A DNA stretch of 64,000 bases from Posidonia oceanica (taxonomy: Eukaryota; Streptophyta; Magnoliopsida; Alismatales; Posidoniaceae). A program made the position numbers and the translations under genes. The notes beneath the pieces were generated by a model. That model searched no databases. It was not told the DNA's origin and was given only the letters and a program-made list of their open reading frames with translations. Of the stretch, positions 32,901 through 44,400 are shown one piece after another. The stretch lies in assembly GCA_037176725.1 (NCBI GenBank), contig JAZBRS010000023.1, positions 29,135,001-29,199,000 of the forward strand, read 5' to 3'. Position 1 is the first letter of the stretch. The number at the start of each line of letters is the position of its first letter.

Positions 32901-35900
32901 TGTCTCTGCCGTCAGAACCCGCCGACGCCGCGCTGATCGGCCGGCCCGCCTCCGAGCAGGTCTGCAGATCTCCGGCGACTCCTCCGGTCTGCTCCAGGCA
33001 GCGTCGCTGCTCGCCGATGCTGCCCCGGTCTCCGTCAAGCTCTGGAGAAGCCCGCCCGCGGGTCTACGCCGCACCAGCACCCCTTTTCTTCCTCTGTTGG
33101 CCACTGGTAGCATTTGTTACAGTGGCCGATGATCTGCAATTCTACTGTGCTTTTATTTTTTGTTATCTTTGCTATTTTACCAAATATTGCATTTTCGGTC
33201 TCAGTTCTTGCTTATTTGCATTCAGGTCCTTTATTTGATTAAATCTGCTTATTTCTGAGTTAAAACCATACAAAATTGCATGAAAAATATGTAGTTTTCT
33301 TTATTTGCATGTCAATCCTTTTACTGTGCTTTCCTTCAATAATAAGTTTGATTTTGGCCCTCCAGCTTTTGATTATTGCATGTTAGTCCTGTAGTTAATT
33401 AATTTGATTTAATCCTTTAAGTTTGCCATATAAAATTGCATTTTAGGTCCTCTTTGTTTTCTGTAATTGCCATTTAGTCCTCTGTTCAGTTAACTTAGCT
33501 TTTATTTTTTCGATTTTTGCTTACTGCATTGCATTATTTCTCCTCTGTTTTTTGATTTTTGCATATAGGTCCATCCTCAATGCACAGTAGTCATTTAAAT
33601 GCATATTTTGCTTCAAAAATTGCATTTTTGACCCTGCATAATTTGAAAATTGCACACCAGTCCTCTGTCTGTCTTTTTAATGCATATTTTGCTTATAAAA
33701 TTGCATTTTTGACCCTGCATGATTTGAAAATTACACATAGGTCCATCCTCAATGCACAGTAGTCATTTAGATGCATATTTTGCTTCAAAAATTGTATTTT
33801 AGCCCCTGCATGTTTGGAAAATTGCATATAGGTCCTCCATCTGCATTCCCAGACCCACTAGACCCCTGTTTTGCTGGAAAAATTGCATTTTGGGCCCTAA
33901 TGATTTCAAAATTGCATTCTGACCTGCCACATGATTTCAAAACTTGTCCTGATGCATACCCATCTTGGAAAATTGCACTTTAGACCCTATCTTTTGTAAA
34001 ATTGCATGCAGACCCTCCTTTTTTTCAAAATCCTTACATGAAAGCCCCAAACTTTCCAAAATCTTTGCATTTAGACCCCCATCCTTTCAAAAATTACATT
34101 TGAATCCCCAATTTTCTGAAAAATCACCCCTAAGTCTTTTCTTGCATTTCTGCATGCATTACACTCATGCATTCTAGTTTTTTGCATCCTTTGCACACAC
34201 TCAAGCATCATTAGCTCCCATTCACAAGGGAGGACCTGTTTGCACACCCCTAGGACCCCATGTACACTTAGATCTATTCATCTCCCCTGTTCTGGCCCCT
34301 CTGCCTTGAAGCTGGGATATCTTCCAATTCGACCGTTGGATCTTCTCAAACAAGCTACCCAAGCGACCCCGGCAGAGCGCTCTTCAGCACGGAGCAAGCA
34401 GATCTCAGATCAGGCCTCAGATTTTCCCGGTATGTCCTTCTGAACCCCTGCACAGCATTCATTTGCATACCATTTGCATTGCATGCATCGTTTTCGCTTT
34501 TTGTTTCCTCAAACATGTAGAATAGGACTTTCTCTTCTTATCTATCAATTCTGCTCCCCCTTTCGCGTATTTCCAAGTGTTTTGTGTTGTGTTTCCCCTG
34601 GATTCACCACTTATTGCGACTTTCTTCCACCTTTTCCACGATCCGATCGCACCGCGAGCTTTGGGCAGCGTGCGAGACACACCATGGAGCGGTTTAGTGG
34701 GAAACAGTCACAAAGCGGTGGTAATCCCTCTACTTGCTTGTTCTCCCCAGTGTAGGTCTTCACACTGAGTCTGCGTGGCCTTTAAACAGTGTTTGTTCTC
34801 ACACACGCACTGTTTGCCTCTCCTTTCACTTCTCCTGTTCTCTCTCCTTGCATTTGCATCTGCATGGTTTCGCCGAGGTTTTATTCCGTCTTTTTGCATC
34901 GTTTTGCGTGCCCGCTTCGCTTTTTGCACCGTTTTGCGTGCTCGCTTCGCTTTTGGCACCGTTTTGCGTGTCTGCTTTGCTTTTGGCACTGTTTTGCGTG
35001 CCCGCTTCATTTTTGGCACCATTTTGCGTGTCTGCTTTGTTTTTGGCACCGTTTTGCGTGCCTGCTTTGCTTTTGACACCGTTTTGCATGCCTGCTTCGC
35101 TTTTGGCACCGTTTCGCGTGCCCGCTTCGCTTTTGGAACCGTTTTGCGTGTCCGCTTTGCTTTTGGCACCGTTTTGCGTGTCCACTTCGCTTTTGGCACC
35201 GTTTTGCGTGTCCACTTGGCTTTTGGCACCGTTTTGCATGCCCATCTTGTTTTCTTGCACCGTTTTGCGTGCCCATCTTGTTTTCTTGCATCGTTTTGCG
35301 TGCCGCTCTCGTTTCTTGCATTGTTTCGCACGTTTTACGTCGTTTTCTCTTGCATGTCGCCTGCATTGCTTGGTTTTACCATCGCTTTGCTTTTTCGCTT
35401 GCATTTGCATATAGGGCAGTGATGCTTACTGCCTGGAGTTCTCACGAGCCAGGTTTCGCCCGGTTCGGAACACAGACAGCGCTGCTGAGCGTTTAGACTG
35501 CACGTTTACTTTCTTGCATTGCATTCTACCACTTAGAGCACACCTATGAGCATTCATTCAGGCATTCATTGGCATTTAGGCATTCAAATATGCATTTCCC
35601 TGCGTATGCGAGCGTAAGCCTAGAAAGACCGATTCTCGGGCGTGTCGGGGGTGCCTAACACCTTCCCCGCGCGTAATAGGAGTCTTTGCCCAGTCTTTTG
35701 GCCCGCAATGACCATATCGCCCTTATCCTAGGCATGAGTCATCTCATTTGCATGTATTTGCATTTGTTTTCCTTTGCATTGCTTTGCTTTGCATTTCTTG
35801 CTTGGTTTTGCGTGTTAATTCACACATTTCCCCCGGTTTTCCTTGTCTCCCGATAATAGACATGGTGGCGACTCTGATTTGTCTTATCTTCTTCCTTTCT

Positions 35901-35996
35901 TACCTTTTCTCCTCTATTTTAAGTGTTTTCGAGTTGAGCCCTCCTCCTCGGACCTCGCCGCCAATAGTAAGCCTGATTCTGATTGGGATTACTACA
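29984..35996 (+). mobile_element. 3' LTR of element A (6,013 bp)
   Basis: It runs TGTTGACACT to GGATTACTACA. It is nearly identical to the 5' LTR, with scattered transitions that are denser in the GC-rich part (matching 3500-4700). It is longer by 102 bp: the 30-bp array has 15 units instead of 12, and CAGGCATTCATT is an added 12 bp near 35560. Inside it are the A-rich block (30690-31460), TTGCAT repeat (33135-34200), conserved blocks (35417-35700) and PBS echo (35864-35881). Confidence 0.93.
34896..35340 (+). repeat. 30-bp tandem array, 15 units (3' LTR of A)
   Basis: Units start at 34896 and repeat every 30 bp to 35226, then at about 35257, 35288 and 35317. The unit is the same as in the 5' LTR. 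The three extra units account for 90 of the 102 bp by which the two LTRs differ. Confidence 0.9.
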
Positions 35997-36001
35997 CATA
36001 G
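35997..36001. repeat. Right target-site duplication of element A (CATAG)
   Basis: It matches 1944-1948. LTR B continues immediately after it with CATTGCATTG, which is the text expected from LTR C at about 48770. Confidence 0.85.
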
Positions 36002-36273
36002 CATTGCATTGTGTCGCATTGCGTCCCTTTGCCCCCTCTTTGCATCCGGTTTTGCATGTCTTTTCATGCATTACCCTTGGTTTTCCCTGTCTCCCAATTT
36101 AATAGACCTGGTGGCAACTCCAATTTGTCTTATCATTTCTTTTTCTTCTTTTTGCTAGCGTTTCCGAGTCGAGATTCTTCCCTCGGATCTTGCCACATAT
36201 AGTGAGCCTATTTTGATCGGTGCACGTGAGCTTTGGCATCGTGCATGGACGATCAGAATTCATGATTACTACA
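36002..36273 (+). mobile_element. LTR of element B, right end
   Basis: It continues the LTR interrupted at 1948 and ends GATTACTACA at 36273. It matches the last 270 bp of LTR C (48775-49040), including TTTTCCCTGTCTCCC, the PBS echo GGTGGCAACTCCAATTTG (36111) and GCATGGACGATCAGAATT. The next base belongs to an integrase frame of element C, so this is an LTR-target junction. Confidence 0.88.
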
Positions 36274-36543
36274 GCCGTCAAGCATACGCGTGTCTATCAA
36301 CAAAGGTTAACCAAGGCTTACCAAAAGAAGGTAATCGAACGTAAATTTAAAATTGGTGATCTAGTGCTTAAAGAAGTGTTACCTTACAAAAAGCCCCACC
36401 CAAAGGGAAAGTTAAAGCCAAACTGGGAAGGACTCTACATAGTGGTTGCTGCATATCCAAGGAATGCTTATCGATTGGCCCATAACGGAACAGATCTTCC
36501 TGACCCTTGGAATGCAATGCACCTGAAAAGGTACTACCCTTGA
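36274..36543 (+). pseudogene. int: Integrase C-terminus of element C (5' part missing)
   Basis: The final 89 codons of a Ty3/gypsy integrase end at TGA 36541. Visible motifs are RKFKIGDLVLKEVL, KGKLKPNWEGLYIVV, AYRLAHNGTDLPDPWNAMHL and KRYYP. The preceding part should lie left of LTR B, outside the window. It differs clearly from the integrase of A, so C is a separate Tat-type family. Confidence 0.85.
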
Positions 36544-37980
36544 TCAGCATGTCTCTATCATTGAAGAGACCTAGGGCCTAACACCAAGCCAGAAAAGGGA
36601 GAGATTCCCAAAGCCAATAGGAAGAAGAACACCTGGGGGGACCCATACCCTGTCCTGTCTCCATGTACACACTGCACGCAGAGGTAAAGGAAAAGTAGGC
36701 TCAGAGCGGAGGCTTAGAGTACAAACTGCTTGTCAAGTAACCTAGAAAGCGTCAAGAAAAGACGGCGGCAAAAAGCACCCAAACAAAGAGGAAAGAAGGC
36801 AACAAAGAAGCTGTTCAAATAAGGAACAAACAAAAGGAGACAGTAAAAGGAACTGTCCAACTGAAAGAGGTCAGCAAAGAGCTGTCCAAAGAGTGGAAAA
36901 GAGCATGACAACGGCTGTCTGTGCATATAAAAGCTTAAACCATAGAAAGACGCATTAAGGACTAGAGAAAGGCAAGCAGGAGTCAAGGCCTAAGCCAAAA
37001 CCGTGAGTTCACTATATCCCGAAGCTTCCCCTGTCCTATTCTCACTAATAGGCAAGGAGTAAGCAACCCCAGGTGGTCAAGGACTGAAAAGGCCCAGGGA
37101 GTAACAACCCAAGTAAGGACTGGTGTGGACCAAAGCCTTTAAAAGGGTGCAGGCATGGCCCAAGGGACACGTCCACGAATGTAGGGCCCACTCATTTGGT
37201 TGAAACAGACCCCGAGGCTAATGCTTAAGGTAGGTACTCATCTTTCCCCATTAGAAAACCCCAAAATCCAAAAAAATCATATAACCCAAAAATCCATAAA
37301 AATCATATAACCCAAAATCCAAAAAAAAATCATATAACCCAAAATCCAAAAAAAAATCATATAACCCAAAATCCAAAAAAAATCAAATAACCCAAAACAC
37401 CAAAAAAATTACAAAACCTAGAAAAAAAAAAAACAAGACATCCAACCTATCTACAAGTGAGAACTTAGTAAATAGGAAAACTGGAATTAATCTGGCCGAT
37501 GATGCAACCATCAACTCACCAGGATTCGGAGTTAGCGTCCTACTCAAGCGTGTCTCACGGCTTGGGTGCGCTCTCTCAACAAAGACATTACTCGCATAAT
37601 GATCTTTAGAGCATCCACAGATGACTCATAATCAGCGTCTACTGGGCTCTGATTTCCATCTCTCTAGCTGAGGCCAGAAATTAATTCCCTCCACCCATTT
37701 TAAAATAAGCATGCTTTCTTTGCACTAACATCTGTTATGCCCTCTTGTTAGTAAATTAACTTAGCCTAAACCTTTTCATTTGACATATCTTCTCTTTGAT
37801 TAATTAGTCAACTTAGCCAAATCTTTCGCCAAGGAAGGTATGCTTCGTGATTACTCACAAGAAAAGTAAGCATGTGTAGGAAACAAAGCGAAACAAAAAC
37901 CTTTCATATGAATATTCACGAGTACAGACTCTGGCAAAAGGAAAGTACAGACTCTGACAAAACAAAAGGAAGGTACAAGC
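36544..37980 (+). other. Non-coding region of element C after integrase, with A-rich tandem repeat
   Basis: No gene is seen. At 37255-37440 a 22-30 bp unit (AACCCAAAATCC, A-run, TCATAT) repeats about six times. The remainder is moderately A-rich with short segments such as CTTAAGGTAGGTACTCATC. It is the downstream end for the antisense PMD gene. Confidence 0.55.
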
Positions 37981-40821
37981 TCAATGGCCAGACTCGCCGT
38001 TACCCTCGCGTTCGCTGCCTAGAGGCCTCGGTGCAGGCTGCGCCACAGAAGACGTCGCTCCGGTCTGGCTCCTCTCCCGAGGCCCCCTCAATAGAGAGCG
38101 AAGTAGCCCAAGATGAGGGGAGGATCGTGCTCTCGCAATCTGCTCAGCTGACAGAACTCTGGAGTGTGCTAACACCGACGGGGCTGCGGCAATTGGACCA
38201 GGAAACTTAGCGTCAGGAAGAACCGACGCAACTGCCGCATGAGTCTCCGCCAACTATGCCTCCAACTCCCGTATCCGCTAGCTCCACCAACGCTTAGCTG
38301 CAGTAAAAAAGACAACAATCCCAGAGTCTGAATAATTAAGCAAGAAGGCTAGCAGTAACCAAAGGTGCTCAAGTGGAAAAGAAGTTACCCTTCTTGTGGA
38401 GTCAGCCTCAAACTGAACCCTAGCCATGGCTGCATCAGATGCAGCCACACGGACCTCCAACTCCCGGTTACGGCTATCATGCTCCCGCTCCGCCTGACTG
38501 ATACGCCCCTGTAGCTCCTCGGCACGCCCCAAGGCATCATCCAGCTGGCTCTAAGTGGGACTGGTGGCCGGAGGTGTATGTATCAAATCCATCATCGCCT
38601 GAATCTACATAATAAAGCTATACGACTTAGAGGATGGGTATTTATAAGTACTTAAAGCAAGAAAAGTGCGGTAGTACCTCTGAATCGCGAGCCTGGACCT
38701 CCTCAGCAAGTATGCCCTCGGCACAGGAAGCGGCTGGACCTGTGGTGGCAATAGGGGCAAGCTCTGCACTTGTCGAAGCACCCTCAGCCTGTATCAAAGC
38801 AAAGGCAACAGTTAGACAAGCAGAAACAGGCACAAACAACTAAAAAAGGGAAACCAAACTCACTCGTGCTCGAAGCTCGTCCATCTGGGACAGGAGCTCG
38901 TCCCTCTCTTGCACCAGCTCTGCCACACTCAAGGAGTGCTGCTCCTGCTGAGTCCTGAACGCCTCAATCATCCCCTCTGAAGCGTCCATCTGCGCAAACA
39001 AGGGAGATGCGTAAGCAAATGAACAAGTAATGGAGCAGTAAAATAACACAACACCAAAAAGAAATTGCATACCAACTCCTCAATGCGGCTGCGGGCAATC
39101 GGCAACTCATGCCAAAGGTCTCCCATGCTTACACTAGGACCAATGCCCATCGATACGTTGGAGTGACCATAAAAGACGTCGCAGTGGAAGACAATCAAAT
39201 GGCCAAACTCAGAATCAAACCAGGTCCTCAACGCCGCCTTCATCTCTACAGAACCACCAGAAAGGGGCGCTATGCCACCCAAGCGCCAATTCTCGAGCTG
39301 CTCTCCAAACCGTTGAGGAGTATCAGTCCGACCTCCCCAAATGGATCCACGAGAGCAATCCGCAGGACCTGCCACCAGAACAACCTGCCGAAGGCCGAAC
39401 TGTCGCAGGACACGGCCCACCTAGCTGTAGTGACACCGGAAGAGGCTAAAGAGCCAGCACTCCCGAAAGAACAAGTGGGAACCACGCGCCACGGGCTCCT
39501 TATCAGCATGCTCACCCTCGAAGTAGGGTCTCCAGACAACCTGTAAGCACAAATCAGTCAGAAACCAGTAAACTGTGTAGGAAAGAAGGGTCCAAGCACT
39601 GAAACTCACCCACTCCTCTGGGAGGATCTCTAACAGGAAGCGGCCCAGATGTCTCACAGGGCAAAGCCGCTTCGGAGCCAAGGGCATATTACTCCACCGT
39701 CGAGCCTGGGGAAACTCGACGGGACCATCTCCTGGGACTCCAGGTCGAAGGTACACGAAGTGCTCAAAGATCCAGGTCTGTCACACAAAGCAACAATTCC
39801 AAGTCAAAAGTAGGCAATTAAACAGAAGACAAGCTAATAAGTAAAGCACAAACCTGGAAAAGGGGCAAACAGCTCGAAAGAGAGCGGGTCTGGCCCACAG
39901 CAAAAGACTCCAGCCGAGAGATCAAATAGACCAACACGGCTAAACCCTAGGAATATCTACCAATCCTCTCCACATTCAGTAGGAGAGGAGAAAAACCGGC
40001 ATGTAGCATCTGTGAAGATGTGCCAAAGAAGAGTCTATGAAACAAAATAGACAAAAAGAGCCGGAGCTACTGATCCACTATGTCCGGGGTCACCTCGTCA
40101 ACAAGGAGAAGGTCGTCCAGTCGGTCTCAACCACTTGACGTTGACGCGTGTATGGAAACAACCAGAAGGGGGAGGTCGCGCACCATAACAGGCCTCTAGC
40201 TCGTCACCATAGCAGGCCTGCGAAGGCGCCACCAAGGCTCTCCGTCAACCCTCAGGCCCACCAGTCGAACTACGTCCTCTAGGGTGATCATCATCTCACC
40301 CACACGAAAGGTGAAGCTGCCGGAACTCTTGTTGTACCTCTCGGCAAAAGAAACCAGAAGTCCAAGGTGAATCTCAAAGGGCATGATCTCCAAGAAATGG
40401 CCGAAGCCCATCCTTGCAAGTCTCGCCCGCTGGAACTCTGGGAGGTTGATGTACGTCTCATGCAAGTCCTCCCAGCTGGAGCGCGTCCGGCTCGACAATG
40501 GCATCTGGCATAAAAGAAAACATTAAAAACATTAGTAACTTATTAACAATCAAGGAAAGTAACTTATTAAGAGCCAAAAACACATAAAGTAACCTTACCT
40601 GGCCTAGCTCTGCGAGCTCTATCGCTGTACGGGCTCTCCTGGGAGGAGAAGGGACCGCACCTGAATCAGGGTCACCCTCGTCACTGCCACCAACCTCAAG
40701 CTGGACAGGAGGTGGCTTATGTGGACACCTCGCCCGAAGCTTGCGGGGACGAGAGGAGCTCGCCTTCGCAGTGGAAGGACCGGCCTCGTCCCTCCCCGTC
40801 TCAGCCTCCTCGTCAGAAGCC
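37981..40821 (-). pseudogene. Antisense plant-mobile-domain (PMD) gene in element C, multi-exon
   Basis: Exons read from splice sites on the minus strand: 40821-40599, 40504-39854, 39777-39610, 39540-39073, 38989-38874, 38788-38678, 38604-38389 and about 38292-37981, with donors such as CAG/GTAAGG, TGG/GTGAGT and CGA/GTGAGT. The large exons resemble the PMD fold (MGFGHFLEIMPFEIHLGLLV, FTFRVGEMMITLEDVVRLVG, FEHFVYLRPG, DRVLRQFGL-like GRVLRQFGLRQV). The last exons are Glu/Arg-rich coiled coil (RAEELQGRISQAEREHDSRN, ERDELLSQMDELRAR). Stops at 40196, about 39421 and inside the last two exons are mostly TAG in likely Gln positions. PMD proteins MAIN and MAIL1 act in plant development and silencing; retrotransposon-borne relatives have no settled role. 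Confidence 0.7.
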
Positions 40822-42234
40822 CTGAAATGGTGTCACAAGCAGAGCATAGTCAATTAAAGTCATTAATAATCTCCTTAATTGTTTCCCTGAACATTAAGTA
40901 ATCCGCCCAAACATAACCAACTAAAGAAAAAAAAAGAAAGAAAACTCAAGACATCACTTTAACTAACCGACTTAAACTTAAAATTCAATCCTTAAAGTTA
41001 ATCCCTTTAAATTGATCCTTAAAAATCCTTAAAATTAAAACTCTTAAAATCTATTTCTTAAATTAATCCTTAAAATTAAACAACTTTGAAAATTCAACTT
41101 TTAAAGTTTATCTTTAAATTCAACTTTTAAAGTCTATCTTTTAAATTAATCCTTTAAAATCCATCCTTTAAAAAACCAACTTTTAAAGTTCACCTTTAAA
41201 ATCCAACTTTTAAAATCCATCCTTTGAAATCCATCTTTAAAAACCCATCTTTAAAAGTTCTAAAAATTCATCTTTAAACCCCAACTTTAATATCCTAAAA
41301 TTCAAAAAAAATTAAAAATCCAACTCTAAACCCTCTTAAACCTTTCACTAATCCTTTTAGGTAACAAAAATACCATTAAATCCTTTATTCTGAATTGACA
41401 ATTAAAGCTTAACAATGGAATCCTCTACATGTTTAAACCCCAAAGTCAATTCCCCCCACATTTAAAAATTCCAAAAATTAATCTAAATTCCATAAAATCT
41501 CTTAAATTTCTGGGAAAAATTCGCCATAACCTCCCCTATAATTTCAACAAAAAATTTTTATTTTCCTGCATATCAACAACATACATACATATTTCCACAA
41601 GAAAGACTGAATAAACATTCAAATCTCCATAAAAATGGATTTCCATTCACATTTCACACAAAAATTTCCATTATCCATCTCACATTCACATCAAAATTTC
41701 CATTTCCCTTTCACATTCACATAAAAAATTTAACATTTAAAACATAACTTTAAATAACTTAATTTACATGAACATGAACTTAAACTAAATTAAGCTAAAC
41801 CAAATTTAAATCCAAAATTCCACCATTAAAACTCAAAATTCAGAATTTTCAAGACAGGATTTTCAAAACAGAATTTTGAGAACCGGGTTTTGAAAATAGA
41901 ATTTTTAAATCAGAATTAATTAACCAGAAACAGAATTTTTAATTAAACTAAAAACCGAATTTTTAATTAAACTAAAAATTGAATTAATTAAACTAAAAAC
42001 TGAATTCATTAAACTAAACTAAAACTGAAATTAAAATTTCTACAGTAAACCTAAATTAAAAACCTAAATTCCCATATGCATTTAAACATCACAATTTCCA
42101 TGATAAACTGAAAATAAGACTAAATTTACACAATAACAGAAATCAAACTTAAAAATTCCCATATAAACTGAATTACACCTAAAAATTCAATAATTAGACT
42201 TAAAAATTCCCATCCAACTAAAAATTCAATAATT
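40822..42234 (-). other. AT-rich stretch, probable large 5' intron of the antisense PMD gene
   Basis: About 1.4 kb of AT-rich text with repeated TTTAAAATCCA and TAAAAATTC segments has no coding potential. It ends on the minus strand at a good acceptor (TTTCAG/GG at 40822). Confidence 0.5.
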
Positions 42235-42537
42235 CTAAAAATTCCATCCCCATTTCCATATAAACTGAAACTTAAACTTAGAAACCTCAAATTTGGCTAC
42301 TATCCGCTGACAGCCCCCTCTGGCGAAGCCATGGTCGGCTGCCGGTCCCGCCGACCACATCACAGAAACACGAGGAGAGGAAGGAGGAGGACGGAACCTC
42401 CTTCGCCGGCGAGAATCGCCGTCATTGCCATCGCTGCTCGCGCCACCTCCGCTGCCGTTGCTCGCCATCGAGGAATGAGGAGGAAGAGGATCACCACCAC
42501 CCACACCACCAGAGCTCATCGAACCACGCCGCCGCAC
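42235..42537 (-). CDS. Possible first exon of the antisense PMD gene
   Basis: This minus-strand ORF starts at 42537 with a second Met at 42519 and encodes a Gly/Ser-rich then Arg/Pro-rich N-terminus (MSSGGVGGGDPLPP, RRRRRFRPPPSS). A possible donor FE/GTTTCT lies near 42280. It is GC-rich beside AT-rich neighbours, as expected for a first exon. The link to the exon at 40821 is inferred only from order and the long AT-rich interval. Confidence 0.35.
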   Translation of the reverse strand: MRRRGSMSSGGVGGGDPLPPHSSMASNGSGGGASSDGNDGDSRRRRRFRPPPSSPRVSVMWSAGPAADHGFARGGCQRIVAKFEVSKFKFQFIWKWGWNF

Positions 42538-42552
42538 CGCCGGAAGACGCCA

Positions 42553-42860
42553 CTAGACAAAAGGGGAATCGCCAGAGGGGAGGAGAGGTGGAGAAGAAAA
42601 TTTGAAGGTCTGAAACAGGGGAGGGCAACGGCAAGTTTTGTTACTGGACTCGTATCCTGGTCGCCAAAAGAAGAGGCGACTCACACGGACGCCTCTGCAA
42701 TCGGCGACTGACCCTTCAACTTCTTCACACGCCAACCTTCCCGCCTCAGTTTGAACCTTCTGGGGAGGCGCAACACTAGACGCCCTAAAAGGAGGCGACT
42801 GGTTCGGATGCCGCACTAAGCGGCGGCTAATAAGGGCAGAGGGTTTCATCCTTTAATTTC
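42553..42860 (-). promoter_or_regulatory. Putative promoter region of the antisense PMD gene with GGCGACT dyads
   Basis: It contains GTCGCC at about 42660 and GAGGCGACT copies at about 42673, 42703 and 42795. The same short text is found upstream of the second antisense gene (44540-44580) and in the U3 of LTR C (45785-46255). No TATA box was fixed. Confidence 0.4.
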
Positions 42861-43034
42861 CCTCTAAAACACAAACCTATACATTAACCAAACAACAAAA
42901 CACAATTTAGAAGCTAAAATGTAGTTCAAACCAAATTCAAATTCAAGAACTGAAACATAATTCAACCCAAGCTTGAACTTAAAAAAAACTAAGACATGAT
43001 TCAACTCAACTTAAAATTAAAATTTAAAACACAA

Positions 43035-44400
43035 TCAGCCATGCATCGCCATGCTCGAGCGGTTGAGCCCATGCATCTTCAGGAATTCCTGCCTATCATC
43101 AGCGTATTTCTGAGGAGTGGGGCAGCACCGTGCATACCACTTCACATACTTCAACTCCTGGGACTCCCAAGCAGTTGCAGAAAGCCAAGGCACACTTAGA
43201 GACACTCGCCTGCTGATGTAAACCCAGGGTGCTATGTACTCCAGGACCATCCTCTCATCTCGGTCACCATCTTCCCTGCGAACGCGGATCGGAGGGGTCA
43301 GAACTGCATCAGCCTGGACAACTAGCTCCTGATTTAGCAAACGTGGACAACGATGGATGGGAAACAGCACTAACGATGTGGCACCCACCAGGACGAGCTC
43401 AAGGTCACTATGAACTGTGCTCATCACCCGTGCCTTATGAGCTCCAAGTAGCTTCAGAACAAAGTCAAAATCCTGTAGTGACAAGCGTCCAAGGCAGAGA
43501 ACGCAGTCATGGAAGCTCAGGCCGACAAAATCTGTATCACAACAACAATGAGACATGAACCACCTGTGCAGCAGCAGTGGAGGACCAAAGAACTTCCCTG
43601 ATCAAGAGGCACTGGTGAGCCCCTCCATGGTGTAAGCCAACACAGCAGGAACCAAGCACAAGTCTGGATGAACAGCCGCCAACATCAGGAGATCCACATG
43701 GTGAAGATCCATTGTGAAATTTGCATCTACAAACAAGGCTAGGCCACCGATTGCTACAAACAAGCACTTCCTCAGCTCAGCCTCAGCAAGTTGCCTGGTG
43801 CTAAGAACCTCCCACAGGCCTTGAAGAAAGAGTCTCCCTGAGTGCATCAAAGCCTTGCTAGCCTCTTGATCCATTGCTAAATACCCGGCTATCTTCCTAG
43901 AGCCCACTGTCTCAACAGAAATGGCGAAGCGATCATCTACCGCTTCAGTAGATTCCACCACCAACCCAAGCAAAGAGGACACCTCCTCACATGTGATCAA
44001 CGTCTCCCCACAAGGAAGATTGAAGGTGTTGGAAAAACCATTCCAGAAAGCCATCAAGGCATGCAACAATGGCCAAGGCATAGGCGTGAGAATCAAATCG
44101 AGTAGCTTGTCGAAACCACTACACCCGAAGAGATGCCTATTATTCTCTGCTCGATTGTTCAAGCCAGCCACCCACGGCAGAGTATACCGGAAAGAATTAT
44201 GGAAGTCCGGGCATCCCGTGAGGTTTACTACGACCTAAACAAGCAGCATTCAGAGACAAAGCCACAAAGAAAAGCATGCTAAGACAAAGAGGAGAGCATA
44301 CCTGGTCATCCTGGATAACTTTCATCAAATGGTTGGGGATATCAACCACCCTCTTCACTTGGAAGGTCGAAGAAGAGAAGGAAGGAAGCTTCATGGTCAA
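43035..44400 (-). pseudogene. Antisense DUF7745-like gene of element C, two exons
   Basis: Exon 1 (44400-44302) starts MTMKLPSFSS and ends at donor CAG/GTATGC; exon 2 (44234-43035) follows acceptor TTTAG/G in the same phase. The product of about 433 codons is broken once by TGA at 43602, where CGA would keep the frame. The DUF7745-type order is visible: FNLPCGETLITCEEVSSLLG, LRKCLFVAIGGLALFV with CLVPAVLAYTMEGL, PLLLHRWFMSH, later the basic RPLL-type segment. It is the antisense counterpart of the sense ORF in A. Two antisense genes between integrase and 3' LTR are known from some Tat elements. The function is unknown. Confidence 0.65.

Larger units (their letters stand above)
1949..35996 (+). 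mobile_element. Element A: Ogre/Tat-type Ty3/gypsy retrotransposon, about 34 kb
   Basis: Both LTRs are present (1949-7859 and 29984-35996), flanked by the 5-bp duplication CATAG. The order is LTR, PBS modules, leader, gag, protease, long linker, RT, RNase H, second RNase H, integrase, sense DUF7745 ORF, two tandem arrays, PPT, LTR. Without the solo LTR S inserted at 14640 it is about 28.3 kb, in the size range of the giant Ogre group. The order RT-RNH-aRNH-INT and the tRNA-Arg PBS place it in the Tat/Ogre lineage. The LTRs differ by roughly 1-2 percent by eye, mostly transitions, so the insertion is young. All ORFs are interrupted, so this copy cannot make its own proteins. Confidence 0.92.

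Noticed and set aside
36002..36273. LTR B taken as the 5' LTR of element C
   Set aside because: The sequence after its end is integrase C-terminus, not a PBS and leader. A deletion starting exactly at the LTR end is less likely than insertion of B into C.
42331..42711. 126-codon plus-strand ORF rich in Arg/Thr
   Set aside because: It is the complement of the GC-rich antisense exon and promoter region; codon content is low-complexity and no domain is seen.
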